Shown: positions 1-6,198 of the stretch, piece by piece | Layout: each line of letters opens with the position of its first letter | How positions within the stretch are numbered: the stretch's first letter is position 1 | Assembly (NCBI GenBank): GCA_945926705.1 | Contig: CAMEMA010000058.1 | Span: forward strand, 1-6,491 | Direction: 5' to 3' | DNA: 6,491 nt | DNA from: an uncultured Clostridia bacterium | Lineage (GTDB): Bacteria > Bacillota > Clostridia > Oscillospirales > Acutalibacteraceae | Notes under the pieces: generated by a model | What the model saw: only the letters and a program-made list of their open reading frames with translations | Databases searched by the model: none | Told to the model about the DNA's origin: nothing | Translations under genes and position numbers: made by a program

Positions 1-404
1 CCAATAAAATATTTAATGCTCCTTTAACTTGGATAAAAGAATCAGTTGAATATTATGTTGACATGACGAAAGATAATAAAAACGAGTTATTACAAAAAAT
101 TTTACTTGGGTTGCCTTTTAATGGATTTGCCCTCCCCAAAAAAGAAAAAGAAAAAGGGTCAGTTATTGATTCCGAGAAATTTTCTAATTTTGTTATGGGT
201 TCTACAAATGAAAAACTTATTTGGAATGAAGTTGAATGTGAACATTTAATCGAAATTAATGAAGGACAAAAAGAATTTATAGCGATTTATCCAACAAGAA
301 AGTTTTTGAAAGAAAGACTCAATTTAAGTAAAACTCTCGGTCTTGCAGGATGTGCTATTTGGGATGTTGGTAATGGTAATGAAAATTTTATGGATGAATT
401 TTAA
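1..404 (+). CDS. GH18 glycoside hydrolase, CHID1-like, C-terminal end (partial)
   Basis: The frame is open from base 3 to the TAA at 402-404, so the gene starts outside the window and only its last 133 codons are seen. An internal ATG at 63 is unlikely to be the start because the residues before it already match the family. The order of motifs fits the last third of a glycoside hydrolase family 18 barrel of the chitinase-domain-containing-1 (CHID1) type: APLTWI near residue 7, KILLGLPFNGF at 32-42, LIWNEVECEH at 72-81, YPT at 96-98, and GLAGCAIWDVGNG at 113-125. W120 corresponds to the conserved tryptophan of the last barrel strand, which lines the sugar-binding cleft in GH18 enzymes. The catalytic DxxDxDxE strand would lie upstream and cannot be checked. 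The likely role is binding or hydrolysis of a GlcNAc-containing glycan, possibly peptidoglycan; some GH18 proteins act on spore cortex, but the substrate here is not determinable. Confidence 0.82.
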   Translation, partial: NKIFNAPLTWIKESVEYYVDMTKDNKNELLQKILLGLPFNGFALPKKEKEKGSVIDSEKFSNFVMGSTNEKLIWNEVECEHLIEINEGQKEFIAIYPTRKFLKERLNLSKTLGLAGCAIWDVGNGNENFMDEF

Positions 405-414
405 CTCGAAATTA

Positions 415-1029
415 TCAACAATAATTAATTAATAACTTTATAGATTCAACAAAATTCATAAATTCTTCATAGTTACATGTTTGAAGATCATCAATAACTT
501 TTCTGTATTTATCTCCTCCAAAAATCGATGCAATCATTTTTGGGTCTACTAAAAATCCATACCCTTCTACAGTATATGGTATACCGAAATTATCTGTAGT
601 ATTTGAACTTAAACGCAAACTTTCAGGAATGGCATTAGCAACGTTTTTAAAAGATTCTTCGGTCGCATTGCTGAAATCCCAAATTTGAGAATCATTTTTG
701 AGCGTACTTAATTCCGAAAGACTACTCACACTGAAAATATCGGGAGGATATTCTCCACTTAAATAATTTCTCAAATTATCAAAATTATTTTCTACTTCAG
801 AAGGAGTAACAGTCCTTATTATAACCCCCGTCCTTTTGGTGTACTCATCGCACATTTCTCTAAAATCTGAACCTATAGTTGTATCTGTATTGTATATAAA
901 TATATCATAATCCTTTTTGCCAGAAGAAGAAGCTTGCTCTTCTATTTCAGAATTTTTTGAACAACCGCAAAACATCGCCATTAAACTTGCACACAGAATT
1001 AAAGAAGTAAATTTTAAAATCTTTTTCAA
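415..1029 (-). pseudogene. Extracellular solute-binding lipoprotein, truncated after the N-terminal half
   Basis: The 204-residue product begins with a lipoprotein signal: basic MKK, a hydrophobic stretch at 4-20, then Cys at 21 and 23. C23, preceded by Gly, is the more likely lipidated residue, although the lipobox is not canonical. A Ser/Gly/Lys linker follows, then a fold resembling ABC-transporter substrate-binding proteins of the sugar-binding class: YDIFIYN at 41-47, PPDIFSVSSL at 95-104, GIPYTVEGYGFLVDPKM at 149-165, and YEEFMNFVESI at 187-197. Relatives normally run to about 400-450 residues, and at this point continue into the second lobe. Here the frame ends in INYC-stop, 10 bases from the end of the convergent GH18 gene, and no remainder of the second lobe is visible beyond. 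The start is TTG at 1029, chosen because the nearby ATG (1037) stops after three codons and the TTG is well spaced from a GGAG site. It is probably a deletion remnant; a secreted half-domain protein cannot be excluded. Confidence 0.72.
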
Positions 1030-1033
1030 AAAA

Positions 1034-1041
1034 TCATCTCC
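1034..1041 (-). promoter_or_regulatory. Ribosome binding site that selects a TTG start
   Basis: Read on the minus strand this is GGAGATGA, eight bases upstream of the TTG at 1029 when measured from the end of GGAG. The ATG embedded in it opens a frame that terminates after three codons, so it cannot be the lipoprotein start. The TTG is followed directly by AAA AAG and a signal-peptide coding stretch, which supports it as the initiation codon. Confidence 0.65.
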
Positions 1042-1087
1042 AAAATTAAGATTTGATATCAGCTTAAATAAAAATAGAAAATCATAA

Positions 1088-1117
1088 ATAAATAATATAT
1101 TATCTTTCTATACAAAT
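1088..1117 (+). promoter_or_regulatory. Tentative sigma-E-like promoter for the spoIIIA operon
   Basis: The spoIIIA operon is transcribed by mother-cell sigma-E in Bacillus subtilis, so such a promoter is expected between 1030 and 1213. The best -10-like match I find is TATACAAA at 1109-1116, against a CATACAnT-type consensus. The matching -35 is poor: only an ATA at 1088-1090, with somewhat long spacing. It overlaps the opposing lipoprotein promoter. Another -35-like element, CCATATT at 1171-1177, has no properly spaced -10 partner. I consider the exact promoter unresolved. Confidence 0.2.
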
Positions 1118-1120
1118 CAA
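1092..1120 (-). promoter_or_regulatory. Candidate sigma-A promoter of the lipoprotein gene
   Basis: On the minus strand a TTGATT hexamer (bases 1115-1120) is followed after exactly 17 bases by TATTAT (bases 1092-1097). These match the vegetative -35 and -10 consensus at 4 of 6 and 5 of 6 positions. The predicted transcript would start near base 1085 and have a leader of about 55 bases before the TTG start. The region is very AT-rich, so chance matches are common; the correct spacing is the main support. Confidence 0.5.
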
Positions 1121-1167
1121 CAGTTAGTTATATTTTATTTTCAATTTTTGTTCTAAGATAGAAATGT

Positions 1168-1220
1168 TGTCCATATTTATTACTAATATTACAAGGACAA
1201 GGATGAAAATAATATGGACA
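1168..1220 (+). repeat. 10-bp inverted repeat spanning the spoIIIAA start codon
   Basis: TGTCCATATT at 1168-1177 is perfectly complementary to AATATGGACA at 1211-1220. The right arm contains the spoIIIAA ATG (1214-1216). The 33-base loop holds the ribosome binding site AAGGA (1199-1203), which is part of a tandem hexamer (ACAAGG twice, 1191-1202). In RNA the stem would bury the start codon. The left arm can alternatively pair as TTGTCC (1167-1172) with GGACAA (1195-1200), a six-base stem that frees the start codon. Whether the leader RNA includes the left arm depends on the unmapped transcription start. Confidence 0.55.
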
Positions 1221-2131
1221 GTATAAATTCTTCTGAAAAGTTCGAAAATGCATTAGAATGCCTTTGCCCCAAATTAAAATTCAATCTTAAAAATATTCCG
1301 GAAAATATAAAATCTTTAGCTACGGAAATTAGATTAAAAGTAGGGAAACAGCCTCTCATAATATATAAAAACAATAATTATTTCGTAAATTCATCTATCT
1401 TAATATCTTCTGAAGATATTTCACAATGTATAAAAATAATGTGCAATTACTCATTATATAGTTTTCAAGAACAATTGAAAAAGGGCTTTATAACAATAAC
1501 CGGCGGAAATAGAGTTGGAATTTGCGGTACTGCGATTATAAAAGACGGAAATATTGAAGGAATAAAAAATATTACTTCTTTGAATATAAGAATCGCACGT
1601 GAATTTAAAGGATGTTCAAAAAAAATATTTGAGCTTATTAAAAAGGATAACGGAGGAGTTTTAATAGCAGGCCCACCCGGTTGCGGAAAAACCACTATAT
1701 TAAGAGACCTCTCAAGAATTATTTCAACCGATAAAGAACTTTTTAAAAAAGTTACAATAGTCGATGAAAGAATGGAAATCGGTTCCTGTTTTGAAGGACA
1801 TATTCAAATGGATATAGGATTAAGTGACATATTATCAGGTTTTCCTAAAGGGGAAGGAATATTGATGGCTACTAGATGCCTATCGCCCGATGTTATAGTA
1901 TGTGACGAAATAGGCTCAGAAAAAGATGCTTTATCCATTCTACAAAGCCTTAATTCTGGAGTGCGTATTATTGCAAGTGTTCACGCAAAAGACAAAACTG
2001 AACTTTTAGGAAAGCCTCAAATAAAAAAGCTTTTGGATTCCGGTGCATTTGAAAACATAGTATTCATTAACAATTCAGAATTTTTTGGTTCAATTAAAAA
2101 TATCTGTAAAGTGTGTGATTTAAATGCTTAA
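1214..2131 (+). CDS. spoIIIAA: Stage III sporulation protein AA, ATPase of the SpoIIIA-SpoIIQ channel
   Basis: SpoIIIAA is the cytoplasmic ATPase of the mother cell-forespore channel, related to secretion ATPases of type II/IV systems. The 305-residue length is normal for the family. Residues 1-140 form the N-terminal domain, with EIRLKVGKQPLI at 38-49 and the conserved GNRVGICGTA near 98-107. The Walker A loop is GPPGCGKTT at 153-161, the VDER motif is at 183-186, Walker B is VIVCDEIG at 227-234, and the SVHA histidine is H257. All catalytic motifs look intact. The start ATG at 1214 follows an AAGGA site 10 bases upstream; an ATG at 1203 stops after seven codons. Its end overlaps the spoIIIAB start by eight bases, indicating translational coupling. 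It is the first gene of the operon, and its start codon lies inside an inverted repeat. Confidence 0.96.
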   Translation: MDSINSSEKFENALECLCPKLKFNLKNIPENIKSLATEIRLKVGKQPLIIYKNNNYFVNSSILISSEDISQCIKIMCNYSLYSFQEQLKKGFITITGGNRVGICGTAIIKDGNIEGIKNITSLNIRIAREFKGCSKKIFELIKKDNGGVLIAGPPGCGKTTILRDLSRIISTDKELFKKVTIVDERMEIGSCFEGHIQMDIGLSDILSGFPKGEGILMATRCLSPDVIVCDEIGSEKDALSILQSLNSGVRIIASVHAKDKTELLGKPQIKKLLDSGAFENIVFINNSEFFGSIKNICKVCDLNA

Positions 2132-2655
2132 AGTAGCAGGATTGATTATTTTAATAATATCGGGAACTCTTAAAGGAATTTCTATTTCCGAAAAATACTT
2201 AAAAAGAGTACGTTTTTTACATTCTTATATAAATTTTTTAATTCACCTAAAAAGCGAAATTTCATATACAGGAAAAACGCTGTTCGAAATATTAAAAAAC
2301 TATTCATGCCCAAAACCTCTTGAAACACGATTAAATAAATGTTTAACCGATTCTAAATTTAACTCTTTTGAAAATTCTTGGGAAAATGCCTTTTCAGACA
2401 TAAGTTATGAGACGGGAATAACGAATGATGAAACCGCAATGATAATAAATTTCGGAAAAGAACTTGGAAATGAAAAAGATTATTGTGCCTGTCCCTCCTT
2501 ACAATATTCAAGAACAGATAAGTCACATAAATCATTATATAAATTTGTTTCAAATAAAAATTAAAGATGCTCAAAACAAGTTAAATTCTAAAGGAAAACT
2601 TACAATAATCCTGGGGATTTGCATTAGTTTCGCCATTGCTTTGATTTTAATATGA
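2124..2655 (+). pseudogene. spoIIIAB: Stage III sporulation protein AB, reading frame disrupted
   Basis: SpoIIIAB is a membrane protein of the SpoIIIA complex, thought to work with the SpoIIIAA ATPase. The ATG at 2124 overlaps the spoIIIAA stop. The first frame gives an N-terminal membrane segment (residues 5-15) and a helical body ending in the family motif FGKELGNEKD (residues 110-119). It then runs into unrelated residues and stops at 2564. The family C-terminus lies in the frame one base ahead: EQISHINHY from 2512, then the helix to KLNSKGK and a final membrane segment ending at the TGA 2653-2655. The 532-base span is one base more than a multiple of three. Removing 22-28 bases after 2480 would restore a protein of 167-169 residues, close to the usual length of about 170. 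A one-base indel, for example in the A5 run at 2473-2477, is also possible. Re-initiation at TTG 2464 or ATG 2470 could make the C-terminal part separately, but the ribosome site is weak. Confidence 0.85.
2481..2508 (+). other. Apparent extra segment inside spoIIIAB with inverted-repeat ends
   Basis: Compared with the family spacing from the LG motif to the following Q-I-S-H helix (about six residues), this stretch of about 28 bases is surplus, and its length is one more than a multiple of three. TATTGT (2481-2486) is complementary to ACAATA (2501-2506), around a 14-base centre (2487-2500) that is pyrimidine-heavy and richer in G+C than its surroundings. I see no second copy in the window. 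The exact borders are inferred from family spacing, not observed directly. Confidence 0.4.
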
Positions 2656-2679
2656 AGAACTTTTCGGAGGATTTTTTGA

Positions 2680-2874
2680 ATGAACATAGATTTAATCTTT
2701 AAAATAGCGGCGGTAGGAATAATAGTAGCAGTTTTAAATCAGGTTCTTATCCGCTCCGGGCGTGAAGAACAAGCGATGATGACCACTTTAGCAGGATTAA
2801 TTGTTGTACTTATGATGGTTGTTCAACAGATAGATTTACTCTTTAAAACAATAAAATCAGTATTCGGACTTTGA
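2680..2874 (+). CDS. spoIIIAC: Stage III sporulation protein AC
   Basis: This is a 64-residue integral membrane protein, the normal size for SpoIIIAC, which belongs to the membrane part of the SpoIIIA complex. Two hydrophobic helices are visible at about residues 5-24 and 33-58. They are joined by the polar loop RSGREEQAMM (25-34), the conserved part of the family. The start at 2680 is supported by GGAGGA at 2666-2671, eight bases upstream. The gene begins 24 bases after the displaced spoIIIAB stop and is followed closely by spoIIIAD. The strong site of its own means it should be translated even if spoIIIAB translation ends early. Confidence 0.95.
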   Translation: MNIDLIFKIAAVGIIVAVLNQVLIRSGREEQAMMTTLAGLIVVLMMVVQQIDLLFKTIKSVFGL

Positions 2875-2893
2875 AAAACGGATGGTAAGAAAA

Positions 2894-3286
2894 ATGAATA
2901 TATTTGCAATTGCGGGGTTAACACTAAGTGCAGCTGTAGTGGCGGTATCTTTAAAAAAGTATCTTCCGGAATATTCAGTTATTATAAATATAATTGCCGG
3001 AATAATATTATCAATTGCAGTATTAACAGAGATTTCTCCAGTATTAAATAAAATAAATAATATAATGTCATTTGCAAAGATTCCGGGAGAATATGCAATG
3101 ATACTTTTTAAATCCTTGGGTATATGTTTTGCCGTACAATTTGCTGCAGATTCTTGTCGTGATGCCGGCGAAAATTCACTAGCTTCTAAAGTAGAATTTG
3201 CCGGAAAAATAGGAATACTCATTACTGCTTTTCCTTTATTTGAAACAATTATCCAAACGTCCTTAATTTTTATCGGAATCAGGTAA
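2894..3286 (+). CDS. spoIIIAD: Stage III sporulation protein AD
   Basis: This polytopic membrane protein belongs to the SpoIIIA channel and resembles SpoIIIAC in its first part. From the chosen start it has 130 residues, near the 130 or so usual for the family. It opens with a membrane helix (MNIFAIAGLTL), continues with a second helix around residues 28-45, and carries the signature FAADSCRDAGENSLASKVEF followed by AGK and a last hydrophobic helix. I prefer ATG 2894 because the family usually begins at this point and GGATGG (2880-2885) lies eight bases upstream. An in-frame ATG at 2882 would add four residues (MVRK) but has no convincing ribosome site. It starts 19 bases after spoIIIAC and ends six bases before spoIIIAE. 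Confidence 0.94.
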   Translation: MNIFAIAGLTLSAAVVAVSLKKYLPEYSVIINIIAGIILSIAVLTEISPVLNKINNIMSFAKIPGEYAMILFKSLGICFAVQFAADSCRDAGENSLASKVEFAGKIGILITAFPLFETIIQTSLIFIGIR

Positions 3287-3292
3287 AACTTA

Positions 3293-4426
3293 ATGAAAAA
3301 AATTTTAATTACCTTATTATTTTTAATTTTAACGACGAATATTTGTGTAAATGCTCAGTGTGATAATGGTTTAAATAAAATATATGAAGAACAGTATAAA
3401 TCTTTGGAAATTGAAAAATTAAATGACCAAATTCCAAAGCAAGCACTGGATTCAATGAAAAATATAGGAATTAAAAATGCAAGTTGGGAACAACTTTCAA
3501 ACTTTAATTTTGAAAATATATTGGAAGAAATATCAAAAACCTTTTCGGAAAAAATTTGTATTCCCCTTTCATCTATTATTCCTATGCTTGGAATAATACT
3601 TCTAAGTACCATCGTTCTAAATCTCAAAACATCGTTTGGAAACAAAAATATAGAAAATATCATGTCATCTGTCAGCGTTCTTTGTCTCTGTTCCTCTATG
3701 ATTAACCCTATGGTAAACTGCATAAACAGTTGCTCATTGGCAATAAAAAGTGCGTGCGGATTCATACTTTATGAAACTCCCATTATTGCTTCTATTATGG
3801 CGATTTCAGGTAATCCTGTATCCGCAACTTCATCTCAGACTCTAATCATAGCAATGGGACAAATAATTTCATATTTTGCCGGAAATCTTCTTGTTCCCTT
3901 TATGAATATCCTTCTTGGAATTTCATTTGTTTCTTCTGTATCTCCGGGAATTAATCTGAATGAATTATGTTCTGCGATATACAAAATATCTAAATCTTTA
4001 TTTAAGTTTTCAGCTTCTACTTTCACTGGAATTTTAACAGTTCAAAATATTGTTTCTTCATCCGCCGATAATTTAAAAACTGAAGCAGCAAAATTTACAA
4101 TAGACAGTTGCGTGCCAATAATAGGAGGAGCAGTAAGCGATGCTTTTGAAACGGTTCATCAATGCTTAAAATTGCTTAAATCAGGAGCGGGAGCTTTCGG
4201 AATGATAGCAATTGGAGCAATTTTTTTACCAATAGTGATCGAGTGTTTCATATGGATGATTTTTTTAAATATAGGGCAAGGAATAAGCGATGTATTTAAT
4301 CTTAAAAAAATTTGCTTTCTTTTCAAATCTATACATAGCGTTATGTCTATAATGCTTGCAGCACTTGTATTTGTAATGATTATAATGTTAGTTTCAACAG
4401 TACTTTTAATAATAGTCGGAAGGTAA
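3293..4426 (+). CDS. spoIIIAE: Stage III sporulation protein AE, multipass membrane component
   Basis: SpoIIIAE is the largest membrane protein of the SpoIIIA complex and is thought to form part of the transmembrane path. The 377 residues start with a signal-peptide-like stretch (1-21, ending VNA). A soluble helical segment follows (about 25-85), then several membrane helices at roughly 91-110, 124-142, 160-172, 184-215, 302-325 and 345-375. Family signatures are TFTGILTVQ at 243-251 and KFTIDSCVPIIGGAVSDAF at 267-285. The length is close to that of relatives. The start is six bases after the spoIIIAD stop and uses an AGG overlapping the end of that gene, which suggests coupled translation. 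I see no damage. Confidence 0.95.
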   Translation: MKKILITLLFLILTTNICVNAQCDNGLNKIYEEQYKSLEIEKLNDQIPKQALDSMKNIGIKNASWEQLSNFNFENILEEISKTFSEKICIPLSSIIPMLGIILLSTIVLNLKTSFGNKNIENIMSSVSVLCLCSSMINPMVNCINSCSLAIKSACGFILYETPIIASIMAISGNPVSATSSQTLIIAMGQIISYFAGNLLVPFMNILLGISFVSSVSPGINLNELCSAIYKISKSLFKFSASTFTGILTVQNIVSSSADNLKTEAAKFTIDSCVPIIGGAVSDAFETVHQCLKLLKSGAGAFGMIAIGAIFLPIVIECFIWMIFLNIGQGISDVFNLKKICFLFKSIHSVMSIMLAALVFVMIIMLVSTVLLIIVGR

Positions 4427-4429
4427 AAA

Positions 4430-4909
4430 ATGAGCGAAATAAAAGAATGGACAGCTATCCTATCTGTAACAGTAGTAATATCTGCTTTAATAGAATTTTT
4501 AATTCCTCCCGGGAAAATAGAAAAAATACTTAACATGGTTTTGGGGACTTTTGTGGTATGTTCTTTTATAATCCCCCTTCCTAATTTAAAAAATAACTTA
4601 AATATATCATTAAAAAACACATTAAATTCAAAAGAATTGAAAAAAAAGAAACACATGGAAGAAAAAATAAAAAATCAGACATATGATTTGACGCAAAAGA
4701 ATATCGAAACCATTATACGTCGCTATTTAAAAAACATAGGAATTATTCCTAAAAAAATTGAAGTTTTAATGGATATTGGCAAGGACAACTGCATAATAAT
4801 GAACAAGTGTAAAATTTATATATCTGAGGATTCGAAAAATTCAAAGGATACAATCAAAAAATCTTTGGAAAATGATTTAAACATTCAATCAGCAATAATT
4901 GTTGTTTAA
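4430..4909 (+). CDS. spoIIIAF: Stage III sporulation protein AF
   Basis: SpoIIIAF is a membrane-anchored component of the SpoIIIA complex. The 159 residues contain two N-terminal membrane helices (about 7-25 and 33-51) around the family motif LIPPGKIEKILNMVLG (24-39). A lysine-rich linker (about 52-82) and a soluble alpha/beta domain (about 83-159) follow; the latter has the ring-building-type pattern of a helix (KNIETIIRRYLKNIG) and strands. It is shorter than the Bacillus protein (about 206 residues), as is common in clostridia. The start is three bases after spoIIIAE, with GGAAGG at 4418-4423 overlapping the end of that gene. The gene is followed by a 46-base gap before spoIIIAG. Confidence 0.93.
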   Translation: MSEIKEWTAILSVTVVISALIEFLIPPGKIEKILNMVLGTFVVCSFIIPLPNLKNNLNISLKNTLNSKELKKKKHMEEKIKNQTYDLTQKNIETIIRRYLKNIGIIPKKIEVLMDIGKDNCIIMNKCKIYISEDSKNSKDTIKKSLENDLNIQSAIIVV

Positions 4910-4955
4910 AAAATATTAACATTAAAGAAATTAAAAAAAAGGAGGCGTAAAACAT

Positions 4956-5537
4956 ATGGATAAAACAAGCCTTAAGATATCTGACATCAAAGAAAAAATA
5001 AAGGAAATACTATCTTCCAAAAATCAAGGAAATATAATTATCGCTTTAGGTCTGACGGGCCTTATTTTGATATCTATTTCAGGATTTTTTAAATCCAATA
5101 CTTCAAAAGAAAAAACATTAACTACTTCAAATTCAGTATCAAATAAGCAACAAGAATTAACGAAAAATCTTGAAAATATCATATCTGAAGTTGAGGGAGC
5201 GGGAAAAGCAAAAGTAATGGTGACATTTGAAAATTCAACGGAAACTGTATATGCAACCGAAGAAAGAAAAAACAAAGAAGCATGTGAAGATAAATCTGAA
5301 GGAATGATTACAAGAAAAAAGGAAAGTAATGATTGCGAAAAAAAGTACATAACAATAAAAGACAGTCAGGGAACTGAACATGCTTTGGCAGTAACGGAAA
5401 TAGAGCCTAAGGTAAAGGGTGTGATAGTAATTTGTTCCGGAGGAGACAATCCCGTAGTAAAGCAAAGAATTACCGAAGCGGTTACAACAGCTTTAAATAT
5501 TCCGTCTAAACGTGTTTGTATAACAAAATCAGGATAA
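4956..5537 (+). CDS. spoIIIAG: Stage III sporulation protein AG, channel ring protein
   Basis: In B. subtilis SpoIIIAG forms a large ring in the space between mother-cell and forespore membranes, using a ring-building motif related to type III secretion rings. Here the 193 residues show a cytoplasmic N-terminus, one membrane helix (about 26-44), a Ser/Thr/Lys-rich linker (45-70), and a split ring-building domain. Its first half is LENIISEVEGAGKAKVMVTF (72-91) and its second is EPKVKGVIVICSGG (150-163) through VVKQRITEAVTTALNI (167-182) to KRVCIT (185-190). Between them, residues about 95-145 form the family's inserted region. Cysteines occur at 110, 127, 160 and 188; the last two are typical of clostridial forms. 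GGAGG at 4941-4945, ten bases before the ATG, is the strong start signal. Confidence 0.95.
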   Translation: MDKTSLKISDIKEKIKEILSSKNQGNIIIALGLTGLILISISGFFKSNTSKEKTLTTSNSVSNKQQELTKNLENIISEVEGAGKAKVMVTFENSTETVYATEERKNKEACEDKSEGMITRKKESNDCEKKYITIKDSQGTEHALAVTEIEPKVKGVIVICSGGDNPVVKQRITEAVTTALNIPSKRVCITKSG

Positions 5538-5546
5538 TTGAAATGG

Positions 5547-5568
5547 TTTTAATTTTCTGAAATTAAAA
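5547..5568 (+). repeat. A/T-only hairpin between spoIIIAG and spoIIIAH
   Basis: TTTTAATTT (5547-5555) is complementary to AAATTAAAA (5560-5568), with the four-base loop TCTG. The nine-pair stem ends six bases before the spoIIIAH ribosome site. It lacks a GC-rich stem and a following T run, so it is not an intrinsic terminator on the plus strand. It could be an mRNA processing or stability element; in such AT-rich DNA it may also be chance. Confidence 0.4.
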
Positions 5569-5586
5569 AATATTGGAGGAACAAAA

Positions 5587-6156
5587 ATGAAATTTCACAA
5601 ACGTCAATTAATTTTAGCATCATTGGTAGTTGCTTTGGGAGCGGCTGTATATCTAAACTGGCAATTTTCTGAAGATAAGGGCCTTAATTCCACAGGAATT
5701 CTAGAATCTACCAAAGAACTTGGAGAAGCTCGTTACGTAAACACTTCACATGTAGAAGAAAGAAATGAAGAAATAGCTCCTACTGTCGCAACTCTTTCTG
5801 ATGAAACAAAAAAATACTTTGCGCAAGCGCAATCAAATCGTCAAAAAGCACGTGAAGAGGCCGAAGAAAAGCTAAAAAATTTAGCTTCATCTTCAGAAAT
5901 AAACAATGAACTGAAAAATAATATAACCACTCAACTCGAATCCCTGGCTAAAAATATTCAACAGGAATCAAATATAGAAAACCTCATAAAAGCCAAAGGC
6001 TTCGGTGAATGTATAGTATCTATTCAAAATGGTGAATGTAGTGTAATAGTAAGTCCCGGAAATCTTAACGAAAATTCTGCGGTAATAATACGTGACATAG
6101 TTGCGGGTCAATCCAGAGTTCCTTACGATAAAATAAAAATAACTGAAGCAAAATAA
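5587..6156 (+). CDS. spoIIIAH: Stage III sporulation protein AH, SpoIIQ-binding channel ring protein
   Basis: SpoIIIAH is the mother-cell partner that binds forespore SpoIIQ in the intermembrane space, building the channel that keeps the forespore active and helps engulfment. The 189 residues show a short basic N-terminus (MKFHKRQ) and one membrane helix (about 8-25, into YLNWQF). A polar linker and a long charged helix (about 70-128, rich in E, K, Q and A) follow, then a YscJ-like ring-building domain (about 129-189) with ENLIKAKGFGECIVSI and the final strands ending KIKITEAK. The start is fixed by GGAGGA at 5575-5580, six bases upstream. It is the last gene of the operon, followed within six bases by the terminator. 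SpoIIQ is not in this window. Confidence 0.95.
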   Translation: MKFHKRQLILASLVVALGAAVYLNWQFSEDKGLNSTGILESTKELGEARYVNTSHVEERNEEIAPTVATLSDETKKYFAQAQSNRQKAREEAEEKLKNLASSSEINNELKNNITTQLESLAKNIQQESNIENLIKAKGFGECIVSIQNGECSVIVSPGNLNENSAVIIRDIVAGQSRVPYDKIKITEAK

Positions 6157-6161
6157 TTTAA

Positions 6162-6198
6162 CAATAGCTCTGACATAAGTCCGGGCTATTGCTTTTTT
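6162..6198 (+). terminator. Intrinsic terminator of the spoIIIA operon
   Basis: CAATAGCTC (6162-6170) pairs with GGGCTATTG (6183-6191), giving nine pairs including one G-T wobble, with a 12-base loop, followed by C and a run of six T (6193-6198). It begins six bases after the spoIIIAH stop, the expected place for the end of the operon transcript. Confidence 0.85.

Noticed and set aside
410..426. AATTAT/ATAATT hairpin as a bidirectional terminator between the GH18 and lipoprotein genes
   Set aside because: The stem has only six A-T pairs and lacks a T run in either direction; it is too weak to call a terminator.
1171..1195. CCATATT at 1171-1177 with ATTACAAG at 1188-1195 as the sigma-E promoter
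   Set aside because: The spacer is about 10 bases, too short for sigma-E, and the transcript would start almost at the ribosome binding site.
1203..1226. Leader peptide starting at ATG 1203 upstream of spoIIIAA
   Set aside because: It has only seven codons, overlaps the real start and has no separate well-spaced ribosome site; it is probably fortuitous.
2481..2508. TATT at both ends of the surplus spoIIIAB segment as a target-site duplication of a mobile element
   Set aside because: Removing one TATT copy with the core deletes 24 bases, which does not restore the frame, so the repeat does not explain the disruption.
2857..3765. Minus-strand open frames opposite spoIIIAD and spoIIIAE
   Set aside because: They mirror hydrophobic coding sequence of real genes and have no recognisable domain.
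4159..4656. Long open frame on the minus strand opposite spoIIIAE and spoIIIAF (165 codons)
   Set aside because: It lies antisense to two clearly recognised genes, shows no family motif and crosses their junction; it is a by-product of AT-rich coding sequence.
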